DNA of 64,000 bases, from positions 101,001 through 165,000 of the forward strand of contig JABMCL010003296.1 of assembly GCA_018857735.1 (NCBI GenBank), read 5' to 3'. Positions 1-13,200 of this stretch are shown here, piece after piece. This stretch comes from Alviniconcha marisindica (taxonomy: Eukaryota > Mollusca > Gastropoda > Provannidae). How positions within the stretch are numbered: the stretch's first letter is position 1; every line of letters begins with the position of its first letter. Below the pieces are notes generated by a model. The model was not told where the DNA came from. It saw only the letters and a list, made by a program, of their open reading frames with translations, and searched no databases. A program made the translations under genes and the position numbers.

Positions 1-8
1 CTCTCCAG

Positions 9-29
9 ATGATGCCTCTGCACAGAATG
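9..29 (+). CDS. Candidate 21-nt microexon upstream of NIDO
   Basis: The sequence is flanked by ctctccag on the left and gtaagt on the right. Its 21 nt are phase 1 in and phase 1 out, so it would join exon 1010 in frame (D-D-A-S-A-Q-N then D-A-Y-P-Y-G). Its text also resembles the decoy units at 510-1009, so it may simply be the first unit of that repeat. Confidence 0.4.
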
Positions 30-54
30 GTAAGTTAATTCAATCCACCATCCC

Positions 55-56
<2 letters not shown>

Positions 57-112
<56 letters not shown>
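57..112 (+). repeat. (CT)n microsatellite
   Basis: A run of CT dinucleotides of about 56 nt follows a gtaagt donor-like site. Confidence 0.95.
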
Positions 113-115
<3 letters not shown>

Positions 116-504
116 AGGTACTTTTCTGAAACATACAAGCAAACTATATAACAATGTAATGGTCCTCATTTACTGACCCTGCAATTCTCTCTTTTGCTTC
201 CTCTGTCTATAGCCTTCGTCACATTCACAATGGCGCACTGCTCACCTCATCCTGAGAAGAAACACATGTAAAACTGACCAAATCACTTCTGTTTAAATCT
301 CTCCACTTGCTCCCAATCCCGCACAGAATTCAGTACAAGATGAACTCCCTGCTATACATTATCACATCTCAAGTGTGTAAGGTCAAAATCACTGTAGAAC
401 CAGTTCCTGTTCCATGTGCTTCCCCCCCTCCCCCCCCCATCTCCCGCCCCGATCAACCTGTATGGTAAAATGCTTTATCACACAATGAATGTAACTGTTT
501 TCTT

Positions 505-1009
505 TTCCAGATGCCTCCTCATATAAATCAAGTTGTTTGCTAAATGGCCCAACGCAGCTGTTCAAATCAAACTCTTTTGTACAAGTCCCATCTAGGAATG
601 ACTGTATCCATTTCCTATTGCAGATACCTACTCATACAGATAAAACTTGCTCTCGAAAAATGCCTTATCATGAAGACGCCACACCACTCAGTGATTGAGC
701 CAGTTCATGTTGCAGATGCCTCTCGCACAGATCAAACTGTCTTGTAAACATCCCTTCTCAGAATCGATGTAGACATTTCCTGTTGCAGATGCCTCTCATA
801 CAGATCAAACTGTCTTGTAAACGTCCCATCTCGGAATCGATGTAAACATTTCCTGTTGCAGGTGCCTGCTCGCATAGATAAAACTGTCTTGTAAACGTCC
901 CATCTCAGAATCAGTGTCGACATTTCCTGTTGCAGACACCTACTCATACACATCACTCTGTTTTGTAAATGTCCAATATCAAAATGGATGTTGCTGTTTC
1001 CTGTTGCAG
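505..1009 (+). repeat. About 74-bp tandem repeat of the NIDO acceptor junction
   Basis: CAG-type acceptors followed by atgcct-like text end at 510, 623, 715, 788, 861, 935 and the real site 1,009. The last five steps are 92, 73, 73, 74 and 74 nt. Each unit is polypyrimidine, ttgcag and the first exon bases, then a donor-like ttgtaaac. Confidence 0.85.
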
Positions 1010-1131
1010 ATGCCTACCCATACGGACCAGACAAGGGCGACAATAGCCTTCCTATCCAAAATGATGCAACCGTTGAAGTGCCCATAGATACGGGTGTTTA
1101 TATTGGCACTAGCCTTCAGTACAGTGCCTAC
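1010..1131 (+). CDS. NIDO exon 1
   Basis: Acceptor ttgcag, donor gtgagt, phase 1 in and 0 out. It encodes D-A-Y-P-Y-G-x-D-x-G-D, the usual opening of a NIDO domain (F/Y-P-Y-G...GD), followed by a hydrophobic strand region. The acceptor is preceded by a tandem array of copies of itself. Confidence 0.85.
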
Positions 1132-1198
1132 GTGAGTGTTTGTTGCATCTCTGAACAGCATGGGTGCAGGACTATAGGAGCACAGAGTGTGTGTGTGT

Positions 1199-1233
<35 letters not shown>

Positions 1234-4200
1234 CATGCATGGGTGTTTGTGGACCCATGTTGATGCATGCATTATATGTTAGCTGTTTGTTAAAGTGATA
1301 ACAGTCCACATCGCGATATACATTAGGTGTGTTACGTTTGGTAGCACTTTGAGCGGCATGGAAGGTGCTTTAAGAAAATCCACTGTGAGTATTATTATTA
1401 ATCATTACAGTTCAGAAATGCACCCCAGCGCTGTGCCATAACCTTTGAGGCATCCACTGGACGAACCAGATGTGTTTAACAATTTACTGCAGCCAATTAA
1501 AACTCACACTGTTTATGAATCAAAGAAGTGTGTTCAGCCGAAACATTTTGATTAAGACCCCATCAAAGCAGAGTTGATGAAGCCATCACTGGAAGTAACG
1601 ACCGATGAAAGTAAAAGAGAACTTTAAGCGCGTTCACTTTGCCAGCAAACTGTGACAGTCTGCTCATGCAGCTTGGTATCCTTTGATGCTGAATGTGTCC
1701 AGAACAATTCCCTTTGAAGTATTCCCCTACAATAGTTTGGATTGTATTGCTGTTAGTTACAAATGACCTTGGACACGACAATGGCTTCTGCTAATTTACA
1801 ACAAACTTTCCCTGCATTATTCACACACAGGTAAGCACAAACGGCTTTGTGACATTTGGAGCAAGTTACACCTGGCCTGAGCTGATAGCTGACAAAATGA
1901 TGTTGCTGCCGTTTGCATCGTATATTGACGTCACCAATACCTCTGGAGGTAATATTCAGAATGAGTCACAGATCAGTGATGAACTTTGATTTTCAACTGT
2001 CCACAAGGCACTGATAGTGAAGCAGTATTTTGCATTAATATGTCTTTGCTATTTAATGATGATCAGTTGGCTCTTTTAGAAATGCATGTTTGATGCATGG
2101 GGTGTGTACTACTTGTTGCTTTGTTGTCCTGTTTAAATGGGACAGAATAGTTTAACAGGAACAAATTTGGTATCCTTGGCTCTTCATAATTATACTGTGG
2201 AGTGAAACCTTGAAGTGCTAATAGTGCTACATCCCAGTACTGAACATGGGCATGTATTTGGTGTTTCTAAATTGGTAACGTTTTGGTGGCTGACAGGTTT
2301 ACAGTAAAAGAATACTGAATTATTTGATTATGATACTGTCATGCCATCTTTTTGTTTTATGTGGCAAAGAATGTATTTCTTTGAAGTTTAGTGTGTGTGT
2401 GTGTGATGTGGTGTTTTGTTTGGTGTGTGTGTGTGTAGTGTGTGTGTTTCTTTCTCTTGGGAGGGGGGGAATAATTGTTGTTGATTTTTGTTGTTGTTGT
2501 TTGTTTTTCATTTCATTGTCTGATTATTCGGATTATTTGAATTATGTACTGCCTCTTTAAATCGCTTGTTAAAGCTCTATGCCAGAAACATAATAAACTA
2601 TTCCTTTCTGATGTCCATTTTATAATGTTTGGACACACATGACTGATTTTGTCTAAAATCAGGTACAAACAGAGTCTATGCATATTTCCCAACTCATCTC
2701 CTGTCTACCCTAAATGCTGCTGACTGTCATTCATCTTGCGATGCTTTTGCTCGCTGCCCCTACCAGGCGTGTACCACCAGCTGTACGACAGAGGCAGCAG
2801 CTCAGACAGGGCGGTGCTAGACAAGGCAACCAGTGAGGTTCGACTGTTCACTGACACCTCTGACTTCAGTGCCAGTGTTGCCCTCATTGTCACCTGGGAC
2901 CGCGTCAAGCAACGGACTGTGCCGAGTACACAGGTGAGCATCTTTCACAATTTCTGATGTCATTTCTACCTGAAGGCCCATAGGGGTGCAGAGAAACTGA
3001 CCTGTAGCTTTACCCTTTCCAGTACAAGCTGGCTTAGATCTTCTGCCCACTCACATTTTCTGGAATGAGGGCACCAAATCTAATCCCATGATAAAACAGG
3101 TCTTTGTGGGTTGTTGTTTTCTTGTTGTTGTTGTTGTTGTTTCTTTGGGAGGGGACTCTTGACAAATCAGATCTCTTTGTCTTTGAATTCACCCCCGTGT
3201 GTCAAAACTGCTGCATAGCAGTGGGTATACTTTATGGTTTCTTGTAAATGGTGTGATCACTCCAGCTGTATGTGATGCCTCTGTCTCTTATCTTTCTCTC
3301 CAGGTGGAGGAGGCGACGTTCCAGACGGTGATTGTATCAGATGGCAGGTCCACATACTCCCTGATCTACCATCTGGCCGGTGCCATGAACTGGCCGCAGA
3401 GGACTGAGTGGCCCTACGTCATCATCGGCGCATCTGACGGTGGAAACAGTGTGAAGACATCGCTGAACTCTGGCACCGAGCAGGCCTACACCAGTGACAA
3501 GCAAAAGGGAAACACAGGTATGGTTGACACTTAGTGTGTGAGGTAGATATCCTAAGTGGAAGGGGTTGTAAAAATGTGGGATATTAATGATGAAAAGCAA
3601 TGTCAGTATTTTGACTCAGCCGTGCAGAGAAATTGTGATGATTTTCAGTTATTCTAGGCTTTTGTGCACACATCAGATTTTTTTATCATCTTCATTCTTC
3701 AAATAGGGTAATACATTTCTGAGCCTAATGAGATGTGCCAGACTGGTATTTCATTGTGTGATCTTTTTCTTGCAAGAGTTACAACTGTCTGACCTGCTGA
3801 TTGATTCTATAGGCAAAATCTTATGAACTCAACTTAAGGGAACCCATGCTTCCAACAATCACCAATCAACAAAGCCAAAGCCAAGAATGATTCAACTAAT
3901 CATTTGTCACCAAAACATGTAAAAAACGTGTTGGATTATCACTTGCACCTTCTGTGCAATAAACCAGCGTAGGTAAGATTAATCAACTCGAAAATATCTT
4001 GGTAGAGCACACACTGAGATAAGGTCCAGCAAAGGGGAGGTGGCACCCACATGTTTGAAAGATTTACTGGATGACATATATTAATTGTATTTGCCCTTCC
4101 AGCTATCACCACTTCGGCAAAGACTGAGAGCATTAAACTACCAACTTGATTCACAGAATCAAAAGAACTGACAAGGATGGCCGGTTAGAAGTGTAACATA

Positions 4201-7200
4201 GTGGAATGGAGGGATGGTCACAGAAGGGGGTGTTGGAAAATGTAGAGAGAGGGATGTTAGAAGTGTCAGCAACACACCTTCTGCTGATCACAGATAAGAG
4301 TGTCAGCAGCACGCCTTGTACTGGCCACAGATAAGTGTCAGTAATACCGCTTGGTCTGGCCGCAGGTAAAAAAGGCACGTGGCTCTTCAAGCTGGGGGAG
4401 GGAGAGCCCAACCCTGACCAGCAGTGCATGGACTGGTACAACAGGAACAAGGAGCTAGACAGCAAGCGTTCAGCAGGCTTTGCACGCCTTCCCCGGTGCC
4501 CCTGCTCCCTGCGGGCCGTGTGGAGAAGAACCCGCTTCACCTGGAGGTGGAGCAGGTACCAGAAGTCAGGTCAGATCGCATGCTACAGGCTGACCAGGAC
4601 CGCCAGCCGACGTCTGTATCCATACAGCAAGGTAGGAGTGACTCCTGGAAACTGAAGTCATCCTCACCCTCATCATCACTATCACTGTCATCATCATTGT
4701 CATTACTGTCATCTTCATTTTCATCACGGTCATCCTCAGCACCATCATCATTTATAAAACAAACAAAACACTGGCATTAATGGCGAGGTACCAACGGCTC
4801 ATGGAAAGCGTCATCATCATCATCACCATTATTATCCCGATCATTGTTGTCGCCATCATCATTGTCACAATAGTCGTCATCGTCAGCATCATAGTCATCA
4901 AGTTCAGCAACAATGTCAACAATAGTAACAAAGAGATTGAAAGTATGACACATTATTAATGCCACCAAGATTGTGCTTGCGCAGCTTTCAGTGCAGAGAA
5001 ATACGTTTTAGACAAGACCCTGGAGGGTTCCAGGCAAATTTAGCCAATCAGAACATCAAAACCAAAAAGCCCAATGTGTGCGGCCATGTTTGCCTGACAG
5101 GCTAAAGCCCGTTCTTAATTGGGCGAATGTTTCTTCGCGAACCTAGTTGGAAGTATTCAGCGAAGCTAGTTGGTTCTTAATTGGGCCAACTTTTCTTCGC
5201 AAACCTAGTTGGAAGTATTCGTCGAAGCTATATTCGGGGTGAAAAAAACTTTGCTCAACATGTTCTGGGAACATTCGCCCTAATCGACGATCATTGCCTC
5301 TGATTGGCTGAGAGCAGAGCTCTCCTGTGGATGAAGAAAAAATAAAAATAAAAATGGATGACGGTATCGCTAGGTTCTTCACTTGCTTCGGAGGGAATTT
5401 GTTTATTTGTTGACTTGTGGAAGGTGCAGCCATTTCTCGGAGACCCAGAATGAGATAGTAGTTAGTTGAATTACCCTGTGAGGGATGATGAAGGTATACT
5501 GACTTGACTTGACTTGACTTTAGCCTACATTTTCGATCATGCTGTCTGCTGCACGTCTGCCGCAAGTTTGGGCCGAAGCTTGCATCTCATTACGAACCAG
5601 TTGAGAATGAAGCAAAGTTTGGACTGTCCGAACCATATTCGGCGAACTAAAAGTTCAATTAAGAAACGAATCATAGTTCGTCGAAGTGTCCGAAGTATGT
5701 TCGGCGAACAAACATTCGCCCAGTTAAGAACGGGCTTAAAGTATAAATGAAAGATGGTTGGACTCTGAACTTGGCTTTTCTGAGCCTTTTCCAACTCTGC
5801 TCCCAAGCTCAGGAATGCCCTAGCTACCACAAACAGTCAGGGAAACATACTCCTTGGCTGTGTTCTGCAGACGTCTGAAAACCTGTTGTCCGAGTGACTT
5901 TGAACCATGTGTGTGTGTGTGGGGGGGGGGGGTTAAACTTTCTATTTTCCGTCCCATTGCACTGAGCATTCAAGTTAATGGAATCACTCGCCATAAAAGT
6001 GGACATCATCATTGATAACGAGAGATAGATATCAGCGGCAACTGGGTAAGCAGCCTGCATTGATTTGAACACTGGCATCATGCATTAATGCCGCCAGTCA
6101 GCACAGTACCGCATGCTGGCCATATCCAACACGACTGTGGAAGGCGTGGCTTGGAACCCACTACTGCGGTCCAGAAAGTTAGCTTTTCTCAGTTTCAGAC
6201 TTCATGAGGTTTATTCAGCTTCCTTTACACCAACACCTTTCTGACATAATGTAGTGTGTCACGAACCGTAACTGACTTTTAGTTGGGATTTGGTAGGTTG
6301 CGCTTCGTCCTGTGTAACATTTGCAGTTGACTAGGCATTTCTTATCAAGTGGCAAACTTTTTAACTATGAATATGGGGCTTTTTTGTTGTTGCTTTTTTT
6401 CTCTCTTTTTTGGACAGTTTTGATGCAGACTTATCATCCCAGCTAGAGTGATTTTATGATTCTGACACTGATTGTTGAGGAGTGTTGCTGCCATTCTGAC
6501 ACCAATTGTTCTGACACTGTATGCCTATTTGTCCAGTAGTGTTGCTGTGGTTCTGACAGTGACTGTCTATTCCTCCAGGAGTTTTCATAGGGCTTGGACA
6601 AAGATTGTCTTTTTATGAGTATTCCTACGGGTCGGACACTAGTATCCCTTTGGGAGATTTGCTAGGGCTCTGACGCTGACTGACTATCCCTCCTGAAATG
6701 TTGCCATGGGTCCCACACAGTCTGCCCCTCCAGCAATGTTCCTAGGTTCTGACATCTACTGTGTATCCCTCCAAGTCCAAGAGTGCTGCTACTGGCCTGA
6801 CACTGACTGACCATCCCTGCAGGGGAGTTGCTCCTGGTCTGACGTTTATCTGTCCCTCCAGCAGCCAGTGACTGACTATCCCTCCGGGTGTGTTGCCATG
6901 CTTCTGGCACTGTCTGTCCATCCCCCCAGGAGTGCTTCTGTGGTTCTGACACTACCCAGGAATGTTGCTTCTGACACTGTCTACCCCCCCCCCCCCCCCC
7001 CCCCCAGGAGTGTTGCTACGATTCTGACACTATCCCCCAAGGAGTATTGTTACGGTTCTGACAATGTCTATCCCCCCAGGAGTATTGCTACAGTTCTGAC
7101 ACTGTTATGAGTGTTGCTACAGTTCTGACACAGTATACCCCTCCCCCCTGGAGTGTTGCTATGGTTCTAACACTGTCTACCCCCTCCCCTGAGTGTTGCT

Positions 7201-10200
7201 ACAGTTCTAACACTCAGTGCCACCAGGAGTGTTGCTGTGGTCCTGACACTGCCTGCCTATCCCCCAAGGAGTGTTCTACAATCCTGACACTCTGCCCCCC
7301 CGTCCCCCCGTCCCCCCCCCCCGCAGGAGTGTTGCTACTGTCCTGACACTATCTTCCCAGGAGTGTTGCTACAGTTCTGACACTATCCTCCCAGGAGTGT
7401 TGCTATGGTTCTGACACTGTCTATCCTCCCAGGAGTGTTGCTATGGTTCTGACACTGTCTATCCTCCCAGGAGTGTTGCTACGGTTCTGACACTGTCTAT
7501 CCTCCCAGGAGTGTTGCTACGGTTTTGTCACTGTCTATCCTCCCAGGAGTGTTGCTATGGTTCTGACGTGAGGAACTGGGCCACGTACAACCAACTGATC
7601 ATGGAGGCGCCATACGCTGGGTCTGCCCTGGCCTACAACCCAGCCTACTGGGCCCTGAGGGAGAACCACCAACGTGACGACAGGGACGGCCATGATGCCT
7701 GCTGCATCAGGTCATCCAAGGTCACATACTGCAAACTCTTCTACAAACTCAGGCCGATCGGGCAGTGTCGGGCCAACATACCCTTCAGATTCTGTGAGTG
7801 GTGTCCTTGAGAATATAAAAATTTATGTTCTTCAGATTCTGTTGTGGGAACCACCTTTTGACCTGCAGGAGAACATCTGATTCTGTATTGGTAACTACAG
7901 CCATAGGTTTTCATTTAACTTTGTATTCAGCCAACACCAGCTTTTCCTGTTAATTTGCTAATGAACATTTGAGTGTGTATTCAGCCAACACCAGCTTTTC
8001 CTGTTAATTTGCTAATGAACATTTGAGGCCATTCTTGAAGCTGTCCTTCCATTAAATGATAAGAACAGTGACCCAAAACCTGAGTGTCCATATCTGTCTG
8101 GAGATGGACACTACTAGGGGGAAACTTGTTTCAAGTCTAGCACAATGAATTTCTGCACCAGTTCACAAACATTTTGATGGCCCTTGACTTCTTCTTGACG
8201 TCAGAATGGCATCGAAAGGAGAAGTACAAAGTTTTAACAGAAAATCTGTATCATCATTTACATGATTAAATAGAAACACCCTCAGCCATATGGCTTTCCT
8301 GTCCAAATGCATATGCCTTTTTAAAATTGCCTTAGTAATAACATTCCTCAATTGTCGTAAGTACCTTTCCTCAAGGGAACCAGCTTCCTGGAGCTGAATA
8401 TAGAGTAATGCTTTTCTATGTGCTAGATAATTTGTTCTTCCTTTTCGTGTAAAATAATTGTTTCTTTGTTGCTTGAAGAAAGGTATTTTTGCCCTATATT
8501 TGGACATTGCTTTGTTGTGTCCCATTAAAAGGCATTAATTATTACTTCTTTTTTTACATTTAAAGTCTCTTTTGGGAGTGGGGGGGGGGGGTTAGTGTTA
8601 TTATAGTGTTGCCTTTCAATGTTAGGGGCTGTGTCACAGACTTTTGCATGTGTTTATACTCAGTTCCATCGCATCCTTCCGTCTGTCCACCCAAGCAGCA
8701 AAGATAATTAACTCTTTCAGCCTGGATGTTCGGAGACCCACACATCACCACCTTGGATGGCACATCGTACACCTTTAACGGATGGGGCGAGTACACCATG
8801 ATTGCCATAAACACACAGGCCTTGAACTTCACCCTTCAAGGTCGCACTGACCTTGCAGAGACAGAGAGCGGGACACTGACCAATGCAACGGTGTTCACTG
8901 CCTTCGGTGCTGAGGAAAATGGCGTGCGGGTCTTTGTTCAGTTGGATCCCAACACCAAGGACTGTGAGTTCAACCTGGTCATTGAGAACACAGTTACACC
9001 CACACTAAGCACTAAGGATTGTGAATTCAAACTGGTCATTGAGAACACAGTTATGCCTACGCTAAGGACTGTGAATTCAAACTGATCGTTGAGAACACAG
9101 TTATGCCCACACTACGGACTGAGTTTTACAGGAGAGACTGCTGACAGAAGAGAGGTGGGGGTAGTTCCGTCTTACCAAAGGACGGTTACATGATGCACCT
9201 TCACCCCTGCACTCTCCTCAGCACAAATAAGAAGATCTCCGGATTTTAAAACAGCATAATATGACAGCCAGCTAGCATCTAATGATACTGAGAATGTGAA
9301 AATATAGCAAAATAACTAGAGACATTGTTATTGTCACAGTAATAAGGCAATTGATAAACAGTAGTCTCCAAAAGATGGTATCATGCACACCATCCACTGT
9401 GTCTGCAGCCCTCATCATTTACGTCGGTGAGACAGACTACAGCATGGATTTCCTGAAGGAAGACTTTGACGTAGAGGAGGATGACTTCACACTGAGCAAG
9501 GACAACCACAGCCTGGTCGTAGCCTTTCCTTCAGGTTAATTACAATCACCTCTCCCTCATGTTTCTGCCACCTTTCCCTCAGAGTTCTGTTGCCTTCCCT
9601 TGGGTTACTATCATGAGGACGTACGCGGTCTTTGTCGTACACATATGTATGAACAGTGCCCCAGTCATATTTATTTAAAGCATTTATTTGGTGTGATGAG
9701 GATTCTGCTGTTTTTAATCATAGTCATCGTCCTCAAAAAGATTTTCTCCTCTTTCTTTCCTTTCTTAGCTGTATGCACATCCTTAAGTGTGTCATTGTCA
9801 GTGTTGTTACACTACAATCATCATGGTAATTATCATCACTGCCTTGTCCTGAGGTGACCCTGTGTGGTTGACAGGACATTAAAATCCAATTACCAACTCA
9901 TTACTGTCATGAAGCTGTTTATTTGCTTGTTACAATGTGTTCCTTGCATGGACTTTTACTTAATACACAACAATGTAAATTGTATCTCACCCCCTCCCTT
10001 CCACCTCCAATGTTTCATGCATCCAGAGATCAGCCTGACCATCACCATCGGCATGAAGTCACTGGACATTTCGGTGGCCATGCCACTGACCTACCAGAAT
10101 CAGACGCGAGGTCTGTTGGGTAATTTCAATGGCATCCAGGGCGATGACTTTATCCTCCCCAATGGAACTGTGCTGGGCAGCAACCTGACAGAGAGGCAAA

Positions 10201-13200
10201 TCTTCGAAATGTTCGGCAATCAATGTAAGCAGCCACAATATTAATTATATAAAAACAGTTATGTCAGTGCGTTATGTAGTGTTCTCAAACACTTGTACAA
10301 TTCAAACACACAGGGGAATGTGATCTTGACATGTTGTTTAAGTTCCACCAATACATTCAGCTCACCCTTAGGGTACCTTGGCTCTGACTGGACAGTAGCT
10401 TCGTTCTCAGATCAAGGTTTATGAATATTAACTAGGTCACAAAATACAAGCGTACCTACACACGTGCAGTACTCAAGATGTTAGTGTTGATTTGTACTTA
10501 GGGGACACTTTTGAAGCTGTCAAACTAAATGGGCGTGACTGACATTTTCGTTTTTTCTAACAGGAAAATGTATGAAGTTAAATGCTGATTGTTGTCATAG
10601 TTGCTGCAGTTGCAATACATTAATACCCTACTGTGAGGTATTTTACACTCGTGTGTGGACTGTCTGCCATACCATGACAACATGTTTTTGGCTGAGGAGC
10701 TGAGACATGAAATTTTTATTGAGATGGCTTGTAGCTTGTTTGCTTTACATGGGTAGTTTGTAGCTTGTTCGCTTTACATGGGTGAAATGCTGTGTATGAG
10801 GCAGGCCTATATCCCATCCCTTCTGCAGAGAACCCACAGCTGCAAATGACTCTCCTTTTCAGTAAAGCCTGGTGTGAGTCGCCTGTGCGTGGTGATCACA
10901 TGGCTTTGCAGGCTTAGCCCACTGCCAGGAATTTGCCATTTCTCCTGTCCCGGTTCATTCAGCTTCCTTCCCTCCAAATCCACTTCTAAATGCAACGTCG
11001 ATGTGATAGGACAAATTGTGTTACACCCCAGTATGACTTCTCCAGTTGGCTGGTTGTTCAATGTTATAACTGTTTAATGCCGGTTACCTAGCAATTCCAC
11101 CTTAAAGAATGGATCATGTCCCAAGTTCTGACACCATCCCCCCATTTGTGAAAGGGTCAATGACCAATGCATGCCCCATTGTTCTTTAAAGGGTCAGTGA
11201 CCTGTGTAGTCAGCTCAGTGTGTCTGACGTCATCACCATGTTCCTTGAAGGGTCAGTGACCCATCCAGTCAGCTCTGTGTGTGACTGACGTCATCCCCCT
11301 GTTCACTTGAAGGGTCAGTCACCCGTGCAGTCAGCTCGGTGCTGCGCTACGGTCCGAGAGAAGGACCCGCCGACTATGACCACCCACAATTCACCCCTAT
11401 CTACCTGGACGAGCAGCCAGCAGCCACCCAACAGGCAGCCAAGGAGGTGTGTGGTGGGAGTGCCAACCTGGCCTGCATCTTTGACTTCATCGCCACAGGC
11501 AGCGCCGCTTTTGCTGACGCCAGTCGCCAGACCAAGGACACAGCAGACACAGAGGTGGAGCAGGGCAGTAAGTGACCCACTGAACTGCTATCATCCACTC
11601 CACAATCTCTGTTTAGTTAAGGGTGGTAGGGGGGTTGGAGAACTCCTGAGTTGGCTAGTGACCGACTGGAGTACTATCACTGTTGGGTGGGGGGAAGGGG
11701 GGGGAACTCCTGTGTTGGCTAGTGACTGACTGGAGTGCTATCACTGTTGGGTGGGGGGGGGGGAGAACTCCTGTGTTAGCAAGTGACTGACTGGAGTGCT
11801 ATTAGTTTGCTCCACACTCTGATAGGCAAAGGGGACAGTTACAGCACTTTTCTGCTTATAGGCAAATTTACATCTCATTGCAATGTCTTTTGAGTTTTAT
11901 ACCTATGCTGTTCTGCCCTAGCTTAAAAGAGACTGCCTTAAACATGTCGGATTAAATTTCAAAGCAAGGATTTTTCTTATCATACCTTTTTGAGTTTATA
12001 TTTCATTTGGAAAGTGATTTGTGTCCTCATTACAACCAGCGACCTAACACTAGTGACACTTGTTCACATCACTCAAGAACAGGCATCAGAGGCCACAGTA
12101 TGTGATAGGTGAGAAGGATGCTTGACACTTGACAGCATTTGTACATACCATCCCTAGCTGAATCACTTTCTTAATCCCATATAACTTTAAGGGACATAAA
12201 AGCAGAATCTTTACTTTCAAGTTTTGTATTTTGATCTCGTCTACTTACCAGATTTGAGAAACCAGTAGTTGCTTTAACAGCTTAATTGCTTGAATGAGCA
12301 GAATCATTCGTTCTTTAGTTGATGGAACAGAGAAACACATTTTAACTGTTTGTTACTTCACATCATCGTCACCCTATGGCTTTTCTCTGACAGCAGTGTG
12401 CTATAGTGGCTGGAATAAGCTTTATCCTAAGAGTCGACACGCACATAATTGTTGTGTACGACAACATACCAGTCTTTCATTCGACTAAAGGCGAATGAAT
12501 ATGCAGCTGATAACGTCAGAGTAGCCTACAGATTTACTGAATAGTGGTGCAAACACTTACGTAAAATAGTCTAGCCAACCACTTGTTTTTTGTTTTTGAG
12601 TATTGAGCAAAAGCATCTTACAATATTAACATGATGCCAAGCGTCTTATAGTTACCATATTAACATGATGCCAAATTGACTTGCACCCAATGTCATTCAC
12701 ATAAACCAGAAATAATGACTCACCGTATGACATTTAAATTTTGTTTATCGCTTCATCAGTCCCTTGCAGGAAGTTCTACTGACCTGCCTCTGTAATGCTA
12801 CAGCCACTTCATGGGCAGTGCTACCCAGTCCTACCGGTACCAGTGTATGTGGTGTTTTAGTGTCTGCCTAGTATGATGTGGTGGAGAGTATCTATCAATT
12901 TTACAACCCTTTTCTTGCTGTTTTACTTTTGTTCCAGGGAACAGCCTTCCAAAGTTGGAAGTGCCGACTAATGTCAGTGTGACATCGGATGAACCCATAA
13001 CATTAGCTGTAACTGCCCTGGATGATGACAATGACACAGTGACTTACAAATTGGTTGATGACAACGGAGGACGCTACAGCATCAACAGTGTCACTGGTGT
13101 CATCAATGCTACATTTTCTGCTGTCAACTCTTCCAGCCTTAGGTCTGTGGTTTATGGCATTAAAACAGCTGTAGAGGATTTGCCTCTTCTTTGATTAGAT

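Noticed and set aside
8163..8525. Minus-strand frame of 120 codons in the intron before VWD
   Set aside because: It looks basic and slightly helical and might be retroelement debris, but I recognise no motif, so it is not called.
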